NCBI GenBank assembly: GCA_946410185.1
Contig: CAMJZI010000011.1
Span: forward strand, 1-36,953
Direction of reading: 5' to 3'
DNA length: 36,953 bases
From: an uncultured Porphyromonadaceae bacterium
GTDB taxonomy: Bacteria; Bacteroidota; Bacteroidia; Bacteroidales; Muribaculaceae
Under the pieces are notes generated by a model, which saw only the letters and a list, made by a program, of their open reading frames with translations, had not been told where the DNA came from and did no database searches. Positions 24,795 through 32,601 of the stretch are shown in pieces. A program made the translations under genes and the position numbers. Positions within the stretch are counted from its first letter, which is position 1. Every line of letters begins with the position of its first letter.

Positions 24795-25684
24795 AAAAGC
24801 CATACCTGCTACCCATCATGTTGCTGGTAACCATGTTGCTCATGGCTACCACGGCGTGCGCTCATCCTTCATTGCTGAACACTCAACGGCCCCCTCAGGC
24901 CGACACCATCGAAGTAATGAGCGAGGCCATGAGTCGCGGCATCAAGAATGTGGTCATCGTGCCCGATAGCTACTTTGAGAACGACACTCATTTCCCCGTC
25001 CTCTATCTGCTGCATGGCGCGACTGGCTGCTATGGCGACTGGCCGCACAAAGCCAATCTGGACAGCTTGGTCAATCAATATGAAGTCATCATCGTGTGCC
25101 CTGACGGGCAGGACAGTTGGTACTTTGACTCGCCCATCGACCCGACGATGCAGTTCGAGACTTATGTGAGCAAGGAACTGGTTGCCTATATCGACAGCCA
25201 CTACCGCACCCATGCCAACCGCTACATGCGCGCCATCACGGGCCTGAGCATGGGCGGTCACGGCGCGCTGTTCCTGGCCTTTCGTCATCCTGACGTGTTC
25301 TGGTCATGCGGCAGTATGAGCGGCAACATGGACATTACCCAGTTCCCGGAGAGCTGGCACATCAAGAACCGCTTGGGCAGCTATGCCGACAACAAGCAGC
25401 GCTGGCACGACCACGCGGTGTGCAATCTGGTGGACCAAGTGAAGAACAGCACGCTCAAGCCCGCTCAGAACATCATCATCGACGACGGCCTGAACGATAT
25501 TTTCATCAAGAACAACATCGCCCTGCACGAGCAACTGGTCGAGAAAGGTATCGACCATGACTTCACCGTTCGCCCTGGTCGCCACAGTTGGGACTACTGG
25601 GTGAACTCTCTTGACTACCAGCTGTTGTTTTTCCGCAAGGCTTTTGATCGCGGTCAAGTACTATTAAGACAAGAAACACCTTAA
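24791..25684 (+). CDS. Secreted esterase D / feruloyl-esterase-like alpha/beta hydrolase
   Basis: A 297-aa exported esterase (PF00756 type). The N-terminus is a signal peptide whose 'TTAC' (Cys23) may be a lipobox. The alpha/beta hydrolase fold is seen in 'HFPVLYLLHGATGCYGDW'. The nucleophile elbow is 'GLSMGGHGAL' (Ser153). The likely acid is Asp236 in 'DDGLNDIF' and the base His265 in 'PGRHSWDYW', a complete triad. Relatives act on S-formylglutathione, feruloyl or acetyl-xylan esters, or mycolates; export favours a carbohydrate-ester substrate, but this is inference. ATG 24791 overlaps the tadA stop and has a close AAGGAG upstream. Confidence 0.92.
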   Translation: MKKPYLLPIMLLVTMLLMATTACAHPSLLNTQRPPQADTIEVMSEAMSRGIKNVVIVPDSYFENDTHFPVLYLLHGATGCYGDWPHKANLDSLVNQYEVIIVCPDGQDSWYFDSPIDPTMQFETYVSKELVAYIDSHYRTHANRYMRAITGLSMGGHGALFLAFRHPDVFWSCGSMSGNMDITQFPESWHIKNRLGSYADNKQRWHDHAVCNLVDQVKNSTLKPAQNIIIDDGLNDIFIKNNIALHEQLVEKGIDHDFTVRPGRHSWDYWVNSLDYQLLFFRKAFDRGQVLLRQETP

Positions 25685-25698
25685 ACTATTGATAAGCA

Positions 25699-26730
25699 AT
25701 GAAACGGCCCAAAATACTCATCATCTATACTGGCGGCACCATCGGCATGATTGAGAATCCACAGACCCATGCCCTGCAGCCGTTTGACTTTGACCACCTG
25801 ATGGACAATGTGCCCAAGGTCAAGAAACTAGACTATGACATCGACAACCTGCAGTTCAACCCGCCCATCGATAGCAGCAACATGGACCCGACCCACTGGC
25901 GCGACATCGCCCTGGCCATCGAGGAGCACTACGACCGCTACGACGGCTTTGTCGTTCTGCATGGCACCGACACGATGGCCTTCACGGCATCGGCGTTGAG
26001 TTTCATGCTCGAGAACCTGAGCAAACCCGTCATCATCACCGGCTCGCAGCTGCCCATCGGCGAGGTGCGCACCGACGGCGAGGAGAACCTCATCACCGCC
26101 CTGCAGGTGGCTGCCGCCATCGACGAGAAGGGACGGCCGCGCGTACAGGAGGTTGCCATCCTGTTTGAGAACTACCTGTGGCGCGGCAACCGTGCCACCA
26201 AGATGAGCGCCGACAACTTCAACGCCTTCAAGAGTTTCAACTATCCCGAACTGGCCGAAATCGGTCTCGACATCGAGTATAACGAGGCCAGCCTGAGGAA
26301 GATGCCGCCGCGCCCGCTGCGGGTGTGCACCGACATGGACACCAATGTCATGTTCCTGGAACTCAACCCCGGCATGACCGAGCAGACACTGGACTACCTG
26401 CTGCACACGCCCGGCATCAAGGGCATCGTGCTCAAGACCTACGGGGCCGGCAACACTCCCAACCACTCCTGGTTCATCAAGTGCATCAAGGAGGCCGTGG
26501 AGCGCGGCGTGGTCATCGTCAACGTGACCCAGTGTGTGAACGGCGGCGTGAACTGCACGCTCTATGAGACGGGCAAGACGCTGCTCGACGCCGGTGTCAT
26601 CAGCGGTGCGGACATGACGAGCGAGGCCGCCATCACCAAGTTGATGTTCCTCTTTGGCATGCGGTACTCGCCCAGCATGGTCAAGAAATACATGGTGAGC
26701 GACCTGTGCGGCGAACTCACCACTCCCTGA
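25699..26730 (+). CDS. ansA: Type I L-asparaginase
   Basis: Hydrolyses L-asparagine to aspartate and ammonia. The 343-aa protein begins 'ILIIYTGGTIGMIENP', with the nucleophilic Thr at position 14 of the first signature. The second signature is 'VVLHGTDTMAFTASAL' (Thr90-Asp91). 'VIITGSQLPIGEVRTDGEEN' and 'IVLKTYGAGNTPN' are also typical. It has no signal peptide, which fits the cytoplasmic AnsA type rather than periplasmic AnsB. It is the last gene of the six-gene operon, 14 bases after the esterase stop. A hairpin 33 bases downstream separates it from the convergent DUF4332 gene. Confidence 0.95.
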   Translation: MKRPKILIIYTGGTIGMIENPQTHALQPFDFDHLMDNVPKVKKLDYDIDNLQFNPPIDSSNMDPTHWRDIALAIEEHYDRYDGFVVLHGTDTMAFTASALSFMLENLSKPVIITGSQLPIGEVRTDGEENLITALQVAAAIDEKGRPRVQEVAILFENYLWRGNRATKMSADNFNAFKSFNYPELAEIGLDIEYNEASLRKMPPRPLRVCTDMDTNVMFLELNPGMTEQTLDYLLHTPGIKGIVLKTYGAGNTPNHSWFIKCIKEAVERGVVIVNVTQCVNGGVNCTLYETGKTLLDAGVISGADMTSEAAITKLMFLFGMRYSPSMVKKYMVSDLCGELTTP

Positions 26731-26762
26731 GGACCACCCATCCCATTGCGCCATAAAACAAT

Positions 26763-26793
26763 AATCCGCCGAGCGTCTATCGCCCAGCGGATT
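26763..26793. terminator. Hairpin between convergent ansA and DUF4332
   Basis: Arms 26763-26775 and 26781-26793 pair over 13 positions with two G-U pairs (on the minus strand) around a five-base loop. The minus strand continues with ATTGTTTTATG, so it best serves the aquaporin-DUF4332 transcript and may also end the ansA operon. Confidence 0.78.
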
Positions 26794-26832
26794 ACTGTTA
26801 ATCAGTGGATTATTCTACCATTATACCGCCGT

Positions 26833-27240
26833 CTAGTAGGTCATGCGGGGCTCGATTTCCTTGGCCTGGTCGATCATCTTCTGGATCTCGCTCTCGACGG
26901 GAACGCGGCCACACAGGTGCTTCTCCTCGTTGACCTCGGCCACCTTGGCAGCCAGGTTGGCGGCAACGCGGTGACGCAGTTCCTTAACGGTGTCAACGCC
27001 AGCGGCTTCCAGCAGTTCGGCGAATTGCGGGCCGATGCCGTTGATGCGGAACAGGTCGGCATGATTGGTCCACTTGAGAATCAGTTTCTCACTGATGCCG
27101 GTCTTCTCGGCTAGTTCCTTGCGTCCTGCAGGTGCGGCGCAGCGGTCCAGCAGTTGCTCAACGGTCTCAACACCCTGGGCAATCAATTTGGGAGCATAGG
27201 CTTCACCAATGCCTTCAATGTCAATAATCTTGTAATTCAT
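26833..27240 (-). CDS. DUF4332 helix-hairpin-helix protein
   Basis: A 135-aa cytoplasmic protein of the DUF4332 type. It consists of two helix-hairpin-helix-like halves, each with a 'GIG' hairpin: 'IIDIEGIGEAYAPKLIAQGV' (~5-24) and 'LFRINGIGPQFAELLEAAGV' (~63-82). Such repeats usually contact the DNA or RNA backbone without sequence specificity, so nucleic-acid binding is inferred. No catalytic residues are apparent. It lies 35 bases downstream of the aquaporin gene on the same strand and shares its terminator. Confidence 0.88.
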   Translation of the reverse strand: MNYKIIDIEGIGEAYAPKLIAQGVETVEQLLDRCAAPAGRKELAEKTGISEKLILKWTNHADLFRINGIGPQFAELLEAAGVDTVKELRHRVAANLAAKVAEVNEEKHLCGRVPVESEIQKMIDQAKEIEPRMTY

Positions 27241-27275
27241 AATGTGACTTGATTGTATTAAAGTGTAACAAGAAC

Positions 27276-27965
27276 TTATTCGGCTTTCTTATCGCAGTTG
27301 CAGTCAATGACTTTCCAGATCAGGGCTGCAAGGGCACCGCCAACAAACGGGCCGACAATGAAGATCCACAGGTTGGCTAATGCGGTTCCACCCTGGAAAA
27401 CTGCGGGAGCAATCGAGCGGGCAGGATTAACCGAGGTGCCGGTGTAACGGATGCAAACCAAGTGAACAAGTACCAGCGACAAACCAATGGCCAGGCCGGC
27501 AAAGTTGTTAGTGGCACCGTTGGTCTTGGCGGTAGCACCAAGCACCACAAGCACAAACACACAAGTAAAGATAATCTCGGCCAGCAGACCGCCCATCACC
27601 GACACACCTTCCTGCAGGTCATTGGCTCCAGTACCGTCCATTCCCATCACATTGGTTGTGAGCAAGTAAAGTAAGGCAGAACCGATAAAGGCTCCGATTA
27701 CCTGGAAAACGATGTACATGCCGCAGTCTTTAGCGCTCATGCGGCCACTCAGGAACACACCCAGAGTGATGGCGGGATTGATGTGGCAACCACTGATGCC
27801 GCCAATCGTGTAGGCCATAGCAACAACAGCGAGGCCAAAAGCAAGAGCAGTGCCCACTACAGCGGGAATGTTAGTAATGGGATTGCAACCCAAGCTGACC
27901 GCAACACCACATCCCATGAGTACCAGTACCATCGTACCTACCATTTCAGCTAAATACTTTTTCAT
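27276..27965 (-). CDS. aqpZ: Aquaporin Z-like water channel
   Basis: A 229-aa inner-membrane channel of the MIP family with six membrane helices and two half-helices carrying the NPA motifs 'HINPAITLGV' and 'SVNPARSIAP'. Selectivity-filter residues match water-specific AqpZ: Phe in 'GTALAFGLAVV', His in 'LVLVHLVCIRYTGTSVNPAR', then Thr and Arg in the same segment. It should pass water rather than glycerol. The frame is open to 28028, but the ATG at 27965 (MKKYLAEMVGT) begins at the first helix and fits the family. A promoter lies ~75 bases upstream. It is probably co-transcribed with the DUF4332 gene. Confidence 0.94.
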   Translation of the reverse strand: MKKYLAEMVGTMVLVLMGCGVAVSLGCNPITNIPAVVGTALAFGLAVVAMAYTIGGISGCHINPAITLGVFLSGRMSAKDCGMYIVFQVIGAFIGSALLYLLTTNVMGMDGTGANDLQEGVSVMGGLLAEIIFTCVFVLVVLGATAKTNGATNNFAGLAIGLSLVLVHLVCIRYTGTSVNPARSIAPAVFQGGTALANLWIFIVGPFVGGALAALIWKVIDCNCDKKAE

Positions 27966-28041
27966 AATGTAAAGAAAATTTATTTTGGTTAAACAAGTTG
28001 ATTTACAACAAGTAGGATAACAATTCATCGTTTGGAGTTGG

Positions 28042-28073
28042 CAAACTTAGCAATTTTTAATGAAAAACACAAG
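28042..28073 (-). promoter_or_regulatory. aqpZ promoter
   Basis: Minus-strand CTTG (28073-28070), a 20-base spacer and TAAGTTTG (28049-28042). The predicted leader is about 70 bases. Confidence 0.65.
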
Positions 28074-28093
28074 AAATTTTTGATAAATCTTAG

Positions 28094-28101
28094 TATATTT
28101 G
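28094..28101 (+). promoter_or_regulatory. -7 box for the nucleotide-sugar dehydrogenase gene
   Basis: TATATTTG fits TAnnTTTG and lies 51 bases before the ATG at 28153. No -33 TTTG at proper distance. It is only about 20 bases from the divergent aqpZ promoter. Confidence 0.5.
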
Positions 28102-28152
28102 CGAATTAAATCCATCTGTAAACCTAAATTAGGATAAAAATCAATTGTTGAT

Positions 28153-29469
28153 ATGAACGTATCGATAGTAGGAACAGGATATGTGGGTCTGGTGAGCGGA
28201 ACGTGCTTTGCCGACCTAGGTGTCAATGTGACTTGTGTAGACCGTGATAGTCAGAAGATTAACCGGCTCGTCTATGGTGCCATCCCTATTTACGAGCCCG
28301 GTCTGGACAACATGATTGCCCGCAACGTCAACGACAAGCGTCTTGTGTTCTCGAGCGATTATAAACAAGGGTTCATCGACCAGGACTTCGTCTTTTGCGC
28401 TATCGACACCACGGCGAGCGAGGACGGTTCTACCGACTTGACGCCCATCCTCGAGATTGCCAAGGACTTTGGTCAGCACATCACCCGTTACAGCGTGTTT
28501 GTCATCAAGTCGACCGTGCCCGTGGGCACGGCCCAGCATGTGACCAAAATCATCACCGAGGCCCTGGAAGCCCGAGGCGCCTCCAACATCAAGTTTGACG
28601 TGGCCAGCAACCCCGACTTCCTTACCGAGGGCAACGGCATCAAGGACTTCATGAAGCCCGACCGTATTGTCATCGGCACCGAGACTACCAGTTCACGCCA
28701 GGCCATGGAACGGCTCTACCGCACCATCCTGATGCATAACAACCGCACGGTCATCTACACCGACACCCGCACTGCCGAGATGATCAAGTATGCGGCCACG
28801 TCGATGCTCGCAACGCGCGTGAGCTTCATGAACGAAATCGCCAACTTGTGTGAAATCGTGGGAGCCGACGTGAACGTGGTGCGCCACGGCGTGGGCAGTG
28901 ACAGCCGCATCGGCCCTAAATACATCTTCCCCGGCTGTGGCTACGGAGGCACGTTGTTTCCCCAGGACATCAACGACTTGATCAAGATAGGTGCCGAGCA
29001 CAACCATGACATGGAAATCCTGAAAGCGGTCGAGAACGTGAACAACCGCCAGAAGCGCATCCTGTTCAAGAAACTCAACAACCACTTCAAGGGTGATCTG
29101 GAAGGCAAAACGGTGGCTCTGTGGGGATTGAGTTTCAAACCCGAGACCGACGACATGACCGCTGCCCCGTCGATCGACACCATCAACCTGCTGATGGAAG
29201 CTGGATGTCACGTGCGCGTCTATGACCCGGTAGCCATGAACGCCACCAAGCGTCGCTGGAGCACCGTGTATTGCGGTCTGGACATGTATGACGCCGTCAA
29301 GGGAGCCGATGCCGTGATGTTGCTCACCGAGTGGCGCCAATTCCGCATCCCTGCATGGCAAATGGTCAAGAGCCTCATGAAGACGCCCGTCGTTATTGAT
29401 GGCCGCAACGTCTATGATGGCGAGGAGCTCGAGGATCTGGGCTTCGCATACTATTGCATCGGTCGATAG
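28153..29469 (+). CDS. UDP-glucose/GDP-mannose dehydrogenase family protein with altered active site
   Basis: A 438-aa homologue of UDP-glucose 6-dehydrogenase, an NAD-dependent four-electron oxidase that makes UDP-glucuronate. The NAD-binding 'VGTGYVGLVSGTCFADLG', 'VIKSTVPVGTAQ', 'GPKYIFPGCGYGG' and C-terminal 'LWGLSFKPETDDMT' are clear. Catalytic positions depart from the family. The Cys of GGSCFPKD is Leu268 (GGTLFPQD). The Asn four residues after the catalytic Lys212 is Thr216 (KYAAT). The first Glu of NPEFLxE is Asp155 (NPDFLTE). Lys212, Glu159 and Asp272 remain, and a Cys262 lies nearby. Fold and cofactor binding look intact, but thiohemiacetal chemistry at the usual Cys cannot occur. 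It is monocistronic, with its own promoter box and terminator. Confidence 0.9.
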   Translation: MNVSIVGTGYVGLVSGTCFADLGVNVTCVDRDSQKINRLVYGAIPIYEPGLDNMIARNVNDKRLVFSSDYKQGFIDQDFVFCAIDTTASEDGSTDLTPILEIAKDFGQHITRYSVFVIKSTVPVGTAQHVTKIITEALEARGASNIKFDVASNPDFLTEGNGIKDFMKPDRIVIGTETTSSRQAMERLYRTILMHNNRTVIYTDTRTAEMIKYAATSMLATRVSFMNEIANLCEIVGADVNVVRHGVGSDSRIGPKYIFPGCGYGGTLFPQDINDLIKIGAEHNHDMEILKAVENVNNRQKRILFKKLNNHFKGDLEGKTVALWGLSFKPETDDMTAAPSIDTINLLMEAGCHVRVYDPVAMNATKRRWSTVYCGLDMYDAVKGADAVMLLTEWRQFRIPAWQMVKSLMKTPVVIDGRNVYDGEELEDLGFAYYCIGR

Positions 29470-29492
29470 ACCCGAACATCAGTACCAGCAAA

Positions 29493-29523
29493 CAAAAAAA
29501 ACCACCTGCGGGTGGTTTTTTTG
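29493..29523. terminator. Bidirectional terminator
   Basis: ACCACC and GGTGGT form a short GC stem with a TGCG loop, flanked by an A8 tract on the left and T7 on the right. It lies between the convergent dehydrogenase and PorE-like genes, so it can serve both. Confidence 0.9.
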
Positions 29524-29524
29524 T

Positions 29525-31522
29525 TTAATACTGGAAATCGGTGTCCAGAACAGTGAACTCGGTGCGCCGGTTGATCTGGTCGGCGGCTTCCTTGTCTTCC
29601 TTGCTTAGTCCCTTGATAAACTCCTCGGTCAGCGTCACGCCCTCCTCAAACTGCGGATACTGGCTGTGGATGCGCTTGGTCACCGTCTTGGGACGCGACT
29701 TGCCATAGCCGGCGGGCTTGAGGCGCTCCCGCGGAATGCCGTTCTCGACAAGATAATCCACCACACTCTGGGCACGGCGCTGCGAGAGCCCCTGGTTATA
29801 CTTCTGGCTACCGATGCGGTCGGTGTGCGAAGCCATTTCGATGACGATGTTAGGATGGTCCTTCAAGAGCATCACCATGCTGTCGAGAGCCAATTTAGAC
29901 TCATCGCGCAAAACGGCCTTGTCAAAGTCATAGAAAATATTCTCGATAATCTGGGCCTTGAACATCGCGGCAAGGATAAAGTCCACATTATACTCCGCAT
30001 CTTCCTCAACGCTATCGCTCACAAATTCCTGGCGCGCGTTAAGGTAGCCGTCGGCGCTGGCCAGCATGGCATACTTGACGCCACGCTGCAGGTCGAAGCG
30101 GAACGAGCCATCGGGCTTGGCCGCGGTCTTCTGGTTGCTACCGTCGTCGCCCACGATACGGATAACAGCATTGGGCACGGGTTCGTCATCCTTATCAACC
30201 ACATAGCCCGAAATCCAAATCTGCAGATCAGGCTTGATAAACGAGAAGATGTGGTCATAGCCACGGGCATCACCTCGGTTGCTCGAAAACAGGCCGCTCT
30301 CGCCCTGGCCAAAGGTGATGCCAAAGTCGTCGGCCGACGAGTTCATGGGAACGCCCATGTTCTCGACAACATAACGGTCAAGTGACATTTTATCGTTCTC
30401 GTCACGGGGCTGCAACTTGGCCACAAACAGGTCCAAGCCACCCATTCCTGGATGACCGTCGCTGGCAAAATACAAGAGGCTGTCGGTGCGCACATTGGGG
30501 AAACGCTCGTTGCCCTTGGTATTGATTTGCGGTCCCAGGTTCTCCAGGGTACCGTGTTTGTCCTTGATGTTGATGCGCCAGATGTCGGTGCCACCCTGTC
30601 CTCCAGGAATATCACTTGCAAAATACAGCCACTTGCCATCGGGGCTGACGGCCGGGTCGGAATAGTTGCTCAACGTGTCGGCAGTGATTTCAAACTTCTG
30701 CGGAGCGCCCCACTTGGCCTCGCTGCGTGAACTGGTGTAGATTTCTACCGTTGTGGGCCAGTCTTGACGGACTGCTCTGGCCAGATACATCGTCATGCCA
30801 TCGGGAGAGAAAGCCGCGGCGCCCTCGTCATGTTCGGTGTTCAGCCCGCCATCCACGACTTCAGGACGCGACCACACCCCTTTCTCATCCTTCTTGAAGA
30901 AGTAGATGTCACCCTTCTTGGTACCCGTGATCTCGCTGCGCAATTCTCCGGTCGATTTCTCGTTGGTCGATGTGAAGTAAAGATACTCCATGTTCTTGTC
31001 CAGATACATCGGGCAGTAATCGGCTCGACGTGAACTGTAGAAGGACTTGACAATGTAACGAGAGCCTTCTTCCTTCCATTGAGGGGCCAACTCGCAGCCA
31101 CGGATACCCGCCAGTGCCTCCCAGTCATCGGGGAACATGTCCAGATACTCGTTGTAGCTCTTGATGGCGGCGGCATACTGCCCCTCGCGTTGCTGTGACT
31201 GCGCCAGCCGCAGCAGCGTGGTCGAGTCCTCATAATTGTAACGGATGGCATTCTGGAACGCAGCCGTCGCGCGGTTGCCCTGATTGAGCTTCAGGTGGCA
31301 CATACCCAGCTGGAAGGCCAGTTCGCCACGCAGCCAGGCATCCTGCTTGCGGTTATAGCGGTTATAGAGCTTGCGATAGATGGTGGCAGCGTCATAGTAC
31401 TCGCCGCGATCATAGGCCTCGTCGGCATCCTTGAGTTTGGGACCCTTGCAGGATGTCAATGACAAAGCCACCGAAGCGAGCATCACGCCCACCATGATAT
31501 AAAGTATCCGTCTCATGAACAT
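29525..31522 (-). CDS. PorE-like OmpA-family lipoprotein (TPR, PD40 propeller, CRD-like, OmpA C)
   Basis: A 665-aa predicted lipoprotein with lipobox LTSC (Cys25). Domains in order are: TPR repeats (~30-145; 'DADEAYDRGEYYDAATIYRK', 'LGMCHLKLNQGNRATAAFQN'); a WD40/PD40 propeller (~155-430; 'AAFSPDGMTMYLAR', 'AVSPDGKWLYFASDIPGGQG'); a carboxypeptidase-regulatory-like domain (~440-525; 'ISGYVVDKDDEPVPNAVIRI'); and an OmpA-like peptidoglycan-binding domain (~530-665; 'EMASHTDRIGSQKYNQGLS', 'RRAQSVVDYLVENGI', 'NRRTEF'). This is the architecture of PorE of the type IX secretion system, which links the complex to peptidoglycan. Similar proteins occur without T9SS, so the role is inferred. It ends at the bidirectional terminator. 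Confidence 0.88.
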   Translation of the reverse strand: MFMRRILYIMVGVMLASVALSLTSCKGPKLKDADEAYDRGEYYDAATIYRKLYNRYNRKQDAWLRGELAFQLGMCHLKLNQGNRATAAFQNAIRYNYEDSTTLLRLAQSQQREGQYAAAIKSYNEYLDMFPDDWEALAGIRGCELAPQWKEEGSRYIVKSFYSSRRADYCPMYLDKNMEYLYFTSTNEKSTGELRSEITGTKKGDIYFFKKDEKGVWSRPEVVDGGLNTEHDEGAAAFSPDGMTMYLARAVRQDWPTTVEIYTSSRSEAKWGAPQKFEITADTLSNYSDPAVSPDGKWLYFASDIPGGQGGTDIWRINIKDKHGTLENLGPQINTKGNERFPNVRTDSLLYFASDGHPGMGGLDLFVAKLQPRDENDKMSLDRYVVENMGVPMNSSADDFGITFGQGESGLFSSNRGDARGYDHIFSFIKPDLQIWISGYVVDKDDEPVPNAVIRIVGDDGSNQKTAAKPDGSFRFDLQRGVKYAMLASADGYLNARQEFVSDSVEEDAEYNVDFILAAMFKAQIIENIFYDFDKAVLRDESKLALDSMVMLLKDHPNIVIEMASHTDRIGSQKYNQGLSQRRAQSVVDYLVENGIPRERLKPAGYGKSRPKTVTKRIHSQYPQFEEGVTLTEEFIKGLSKEDKEAADQINRRTEFTVLDTDFQY

Positions 31523-31603
31523 ACGTTACTGTTGCTTTAACTATTAAAACGTCAAAGCCTGCTTTTTTATTGTCTATTCCCCCTAAAAGCTAAAGCTTAA
31601 GGC

Positions 31604-32419
31604 CTACTTGCCATACCTGCGGGTGATGGTCATCTGGGGCTTGCCGTCGAGGGCGATGCTCACACGGGTGTAGCGGCCATGCGTATCGATGTCGTAGTCA
31701 AACGCGCGTGTGTGCAGCACCTTGCCGTCCTTCATCTCCTCGATCGAAATGAGGAATTTCTTTCCCGTGGCGGTGTCAAAGTCATAGTGGTAGCGCAATA
31801 CACGCCCGCCAGTCTCCTCACGCACCACATAACCATCCTGGTAGAGCAGGGTGCGCTTGTCACCCTTGGCGGGAGTGATGACGAGCTTGGTCAGGTGCCC
31901 GTTCTCGTTATAGGTATAGTCCTGACGGCTGCCATTGCTGCCCTTGATGGACTCGCGACGGCCGTGATCGCCATAGATGGGTGCATAGTTGATGGTCACG
32001 TTCTTGCTCTTGCTCTGCTTGATGGAGAAGCCCATCACCGGATCATAGGAATAGGTGTAGTTGACCACCGTCTTGTTCCCCTTGTTCCCCTGGATGACAG
32101 ACTGTGTGAGCAAGCCCTGCTGGTTGAAGGTGAAGGCATTGTCACGCTTCGAGCCATCGGCCATGACCACCTGCTCGTCGACGTGCCCCGTGCAACCGTT
32201 AAAGCCCACGTCCAGGTGCTCGATGCGGTAGCTGTGTGTGGGATTGTTCACCAGGTTGGCATAGAACAACTTGACGTGCGGGTCGACAGGACGCATGGTG
32301 TCGATATATGCCGCAAGGTCCTCGAGGGTCACCTGCTCGCTGCAATAGGTATTCTGGCCCTTGACGGCCCCTATAGCCATCATGGTCATGAGGGCCATCA
32401 AAATGATTCTCTTCATCAT
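31604..32419 (-). CDS. Unrecognised secreted protein with YD-like beta repeats
   Basis: A 271-aa protein with a signal peptide ('RIILMALMTMMAIGAVKGQ') that I do not assign to a family. The mature part is rich in short beta strands with Tyr/Asp/Gly patterns such as 'VVNYTYSYDPVMGFSI', 'RQDYTYNENGHLTKLVI' and 'LRYHYDFDTATGKKFLISIE', recalling YD/Rhs-type or MORN-like antiparallel repeats. Two Cys (in 'NTYCSEQ' and 'FNGCTGH') could form a disulphide. The start has an AGGAG seven bases upstream (32431-32427) and a consensus promoter. It is on the same strand as the PorE-like gene with an 81-base gap, so partial co-transcription is possible. Confidence 0.82.
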   Translation of the reverse strand: MMKRIILMALMTMMAIGAVKGQNTYCSEQVTLEDLAAYIDTMRPVDPHVKLFYANLVNNPTHSYRIEHLDVGFNGCTGHVDEQVVMADGSKRDNAFTFNQQGLLTQSVIQGNKGNKTVVNYTYSYDPVMGFSIKQSKSKNVTINYAPIYGDHGRRESIKGSNGSRQDYTYNENGHLTKLVITPAKGDKRTLLYQDGYVVREETGGRVLRYHYDFDTATGKKFLISIEEMKDGKVLHTRAFDYDIDTHGRYTRVSIALDGKPQMTITRRYGK

Positions 32420-32451
32420 AACACTACTCCTAATTATAATTATTGGTCATG

Positions 32452-32482
32452 CAAAGATAGCTAAAAACTTCAATCTCACAAA
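32452..32482 (-). promoter_or_regulatory. Promoter of the 271-aa secreted protein gene
   Basis: Minus-strand TTTG (32482-32479), a 19-base spacer and TATCTTTG (32459-32452), a full consensus match about 32 bases before the ATG. Confidence 0.8.
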
Positions 32483-32601
32483 AAAACAAACATTTCACGC
32501 CATGGATGGTACAGGTTAATTGATTTTTGCCTATCTTCGCAGTTTGTTAACCATCTAAAGTCAACCAATAAATTATATCCATAACAACATCTATTAATTT
32601 T

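Noticed and set aside
27966-28028. Extended N-terminus of the aquaporin (extra 21 residues)
   Set aside because: The extension is Cys-rich and not family-like; the internal ATG begins exactly at the first membrane helix.
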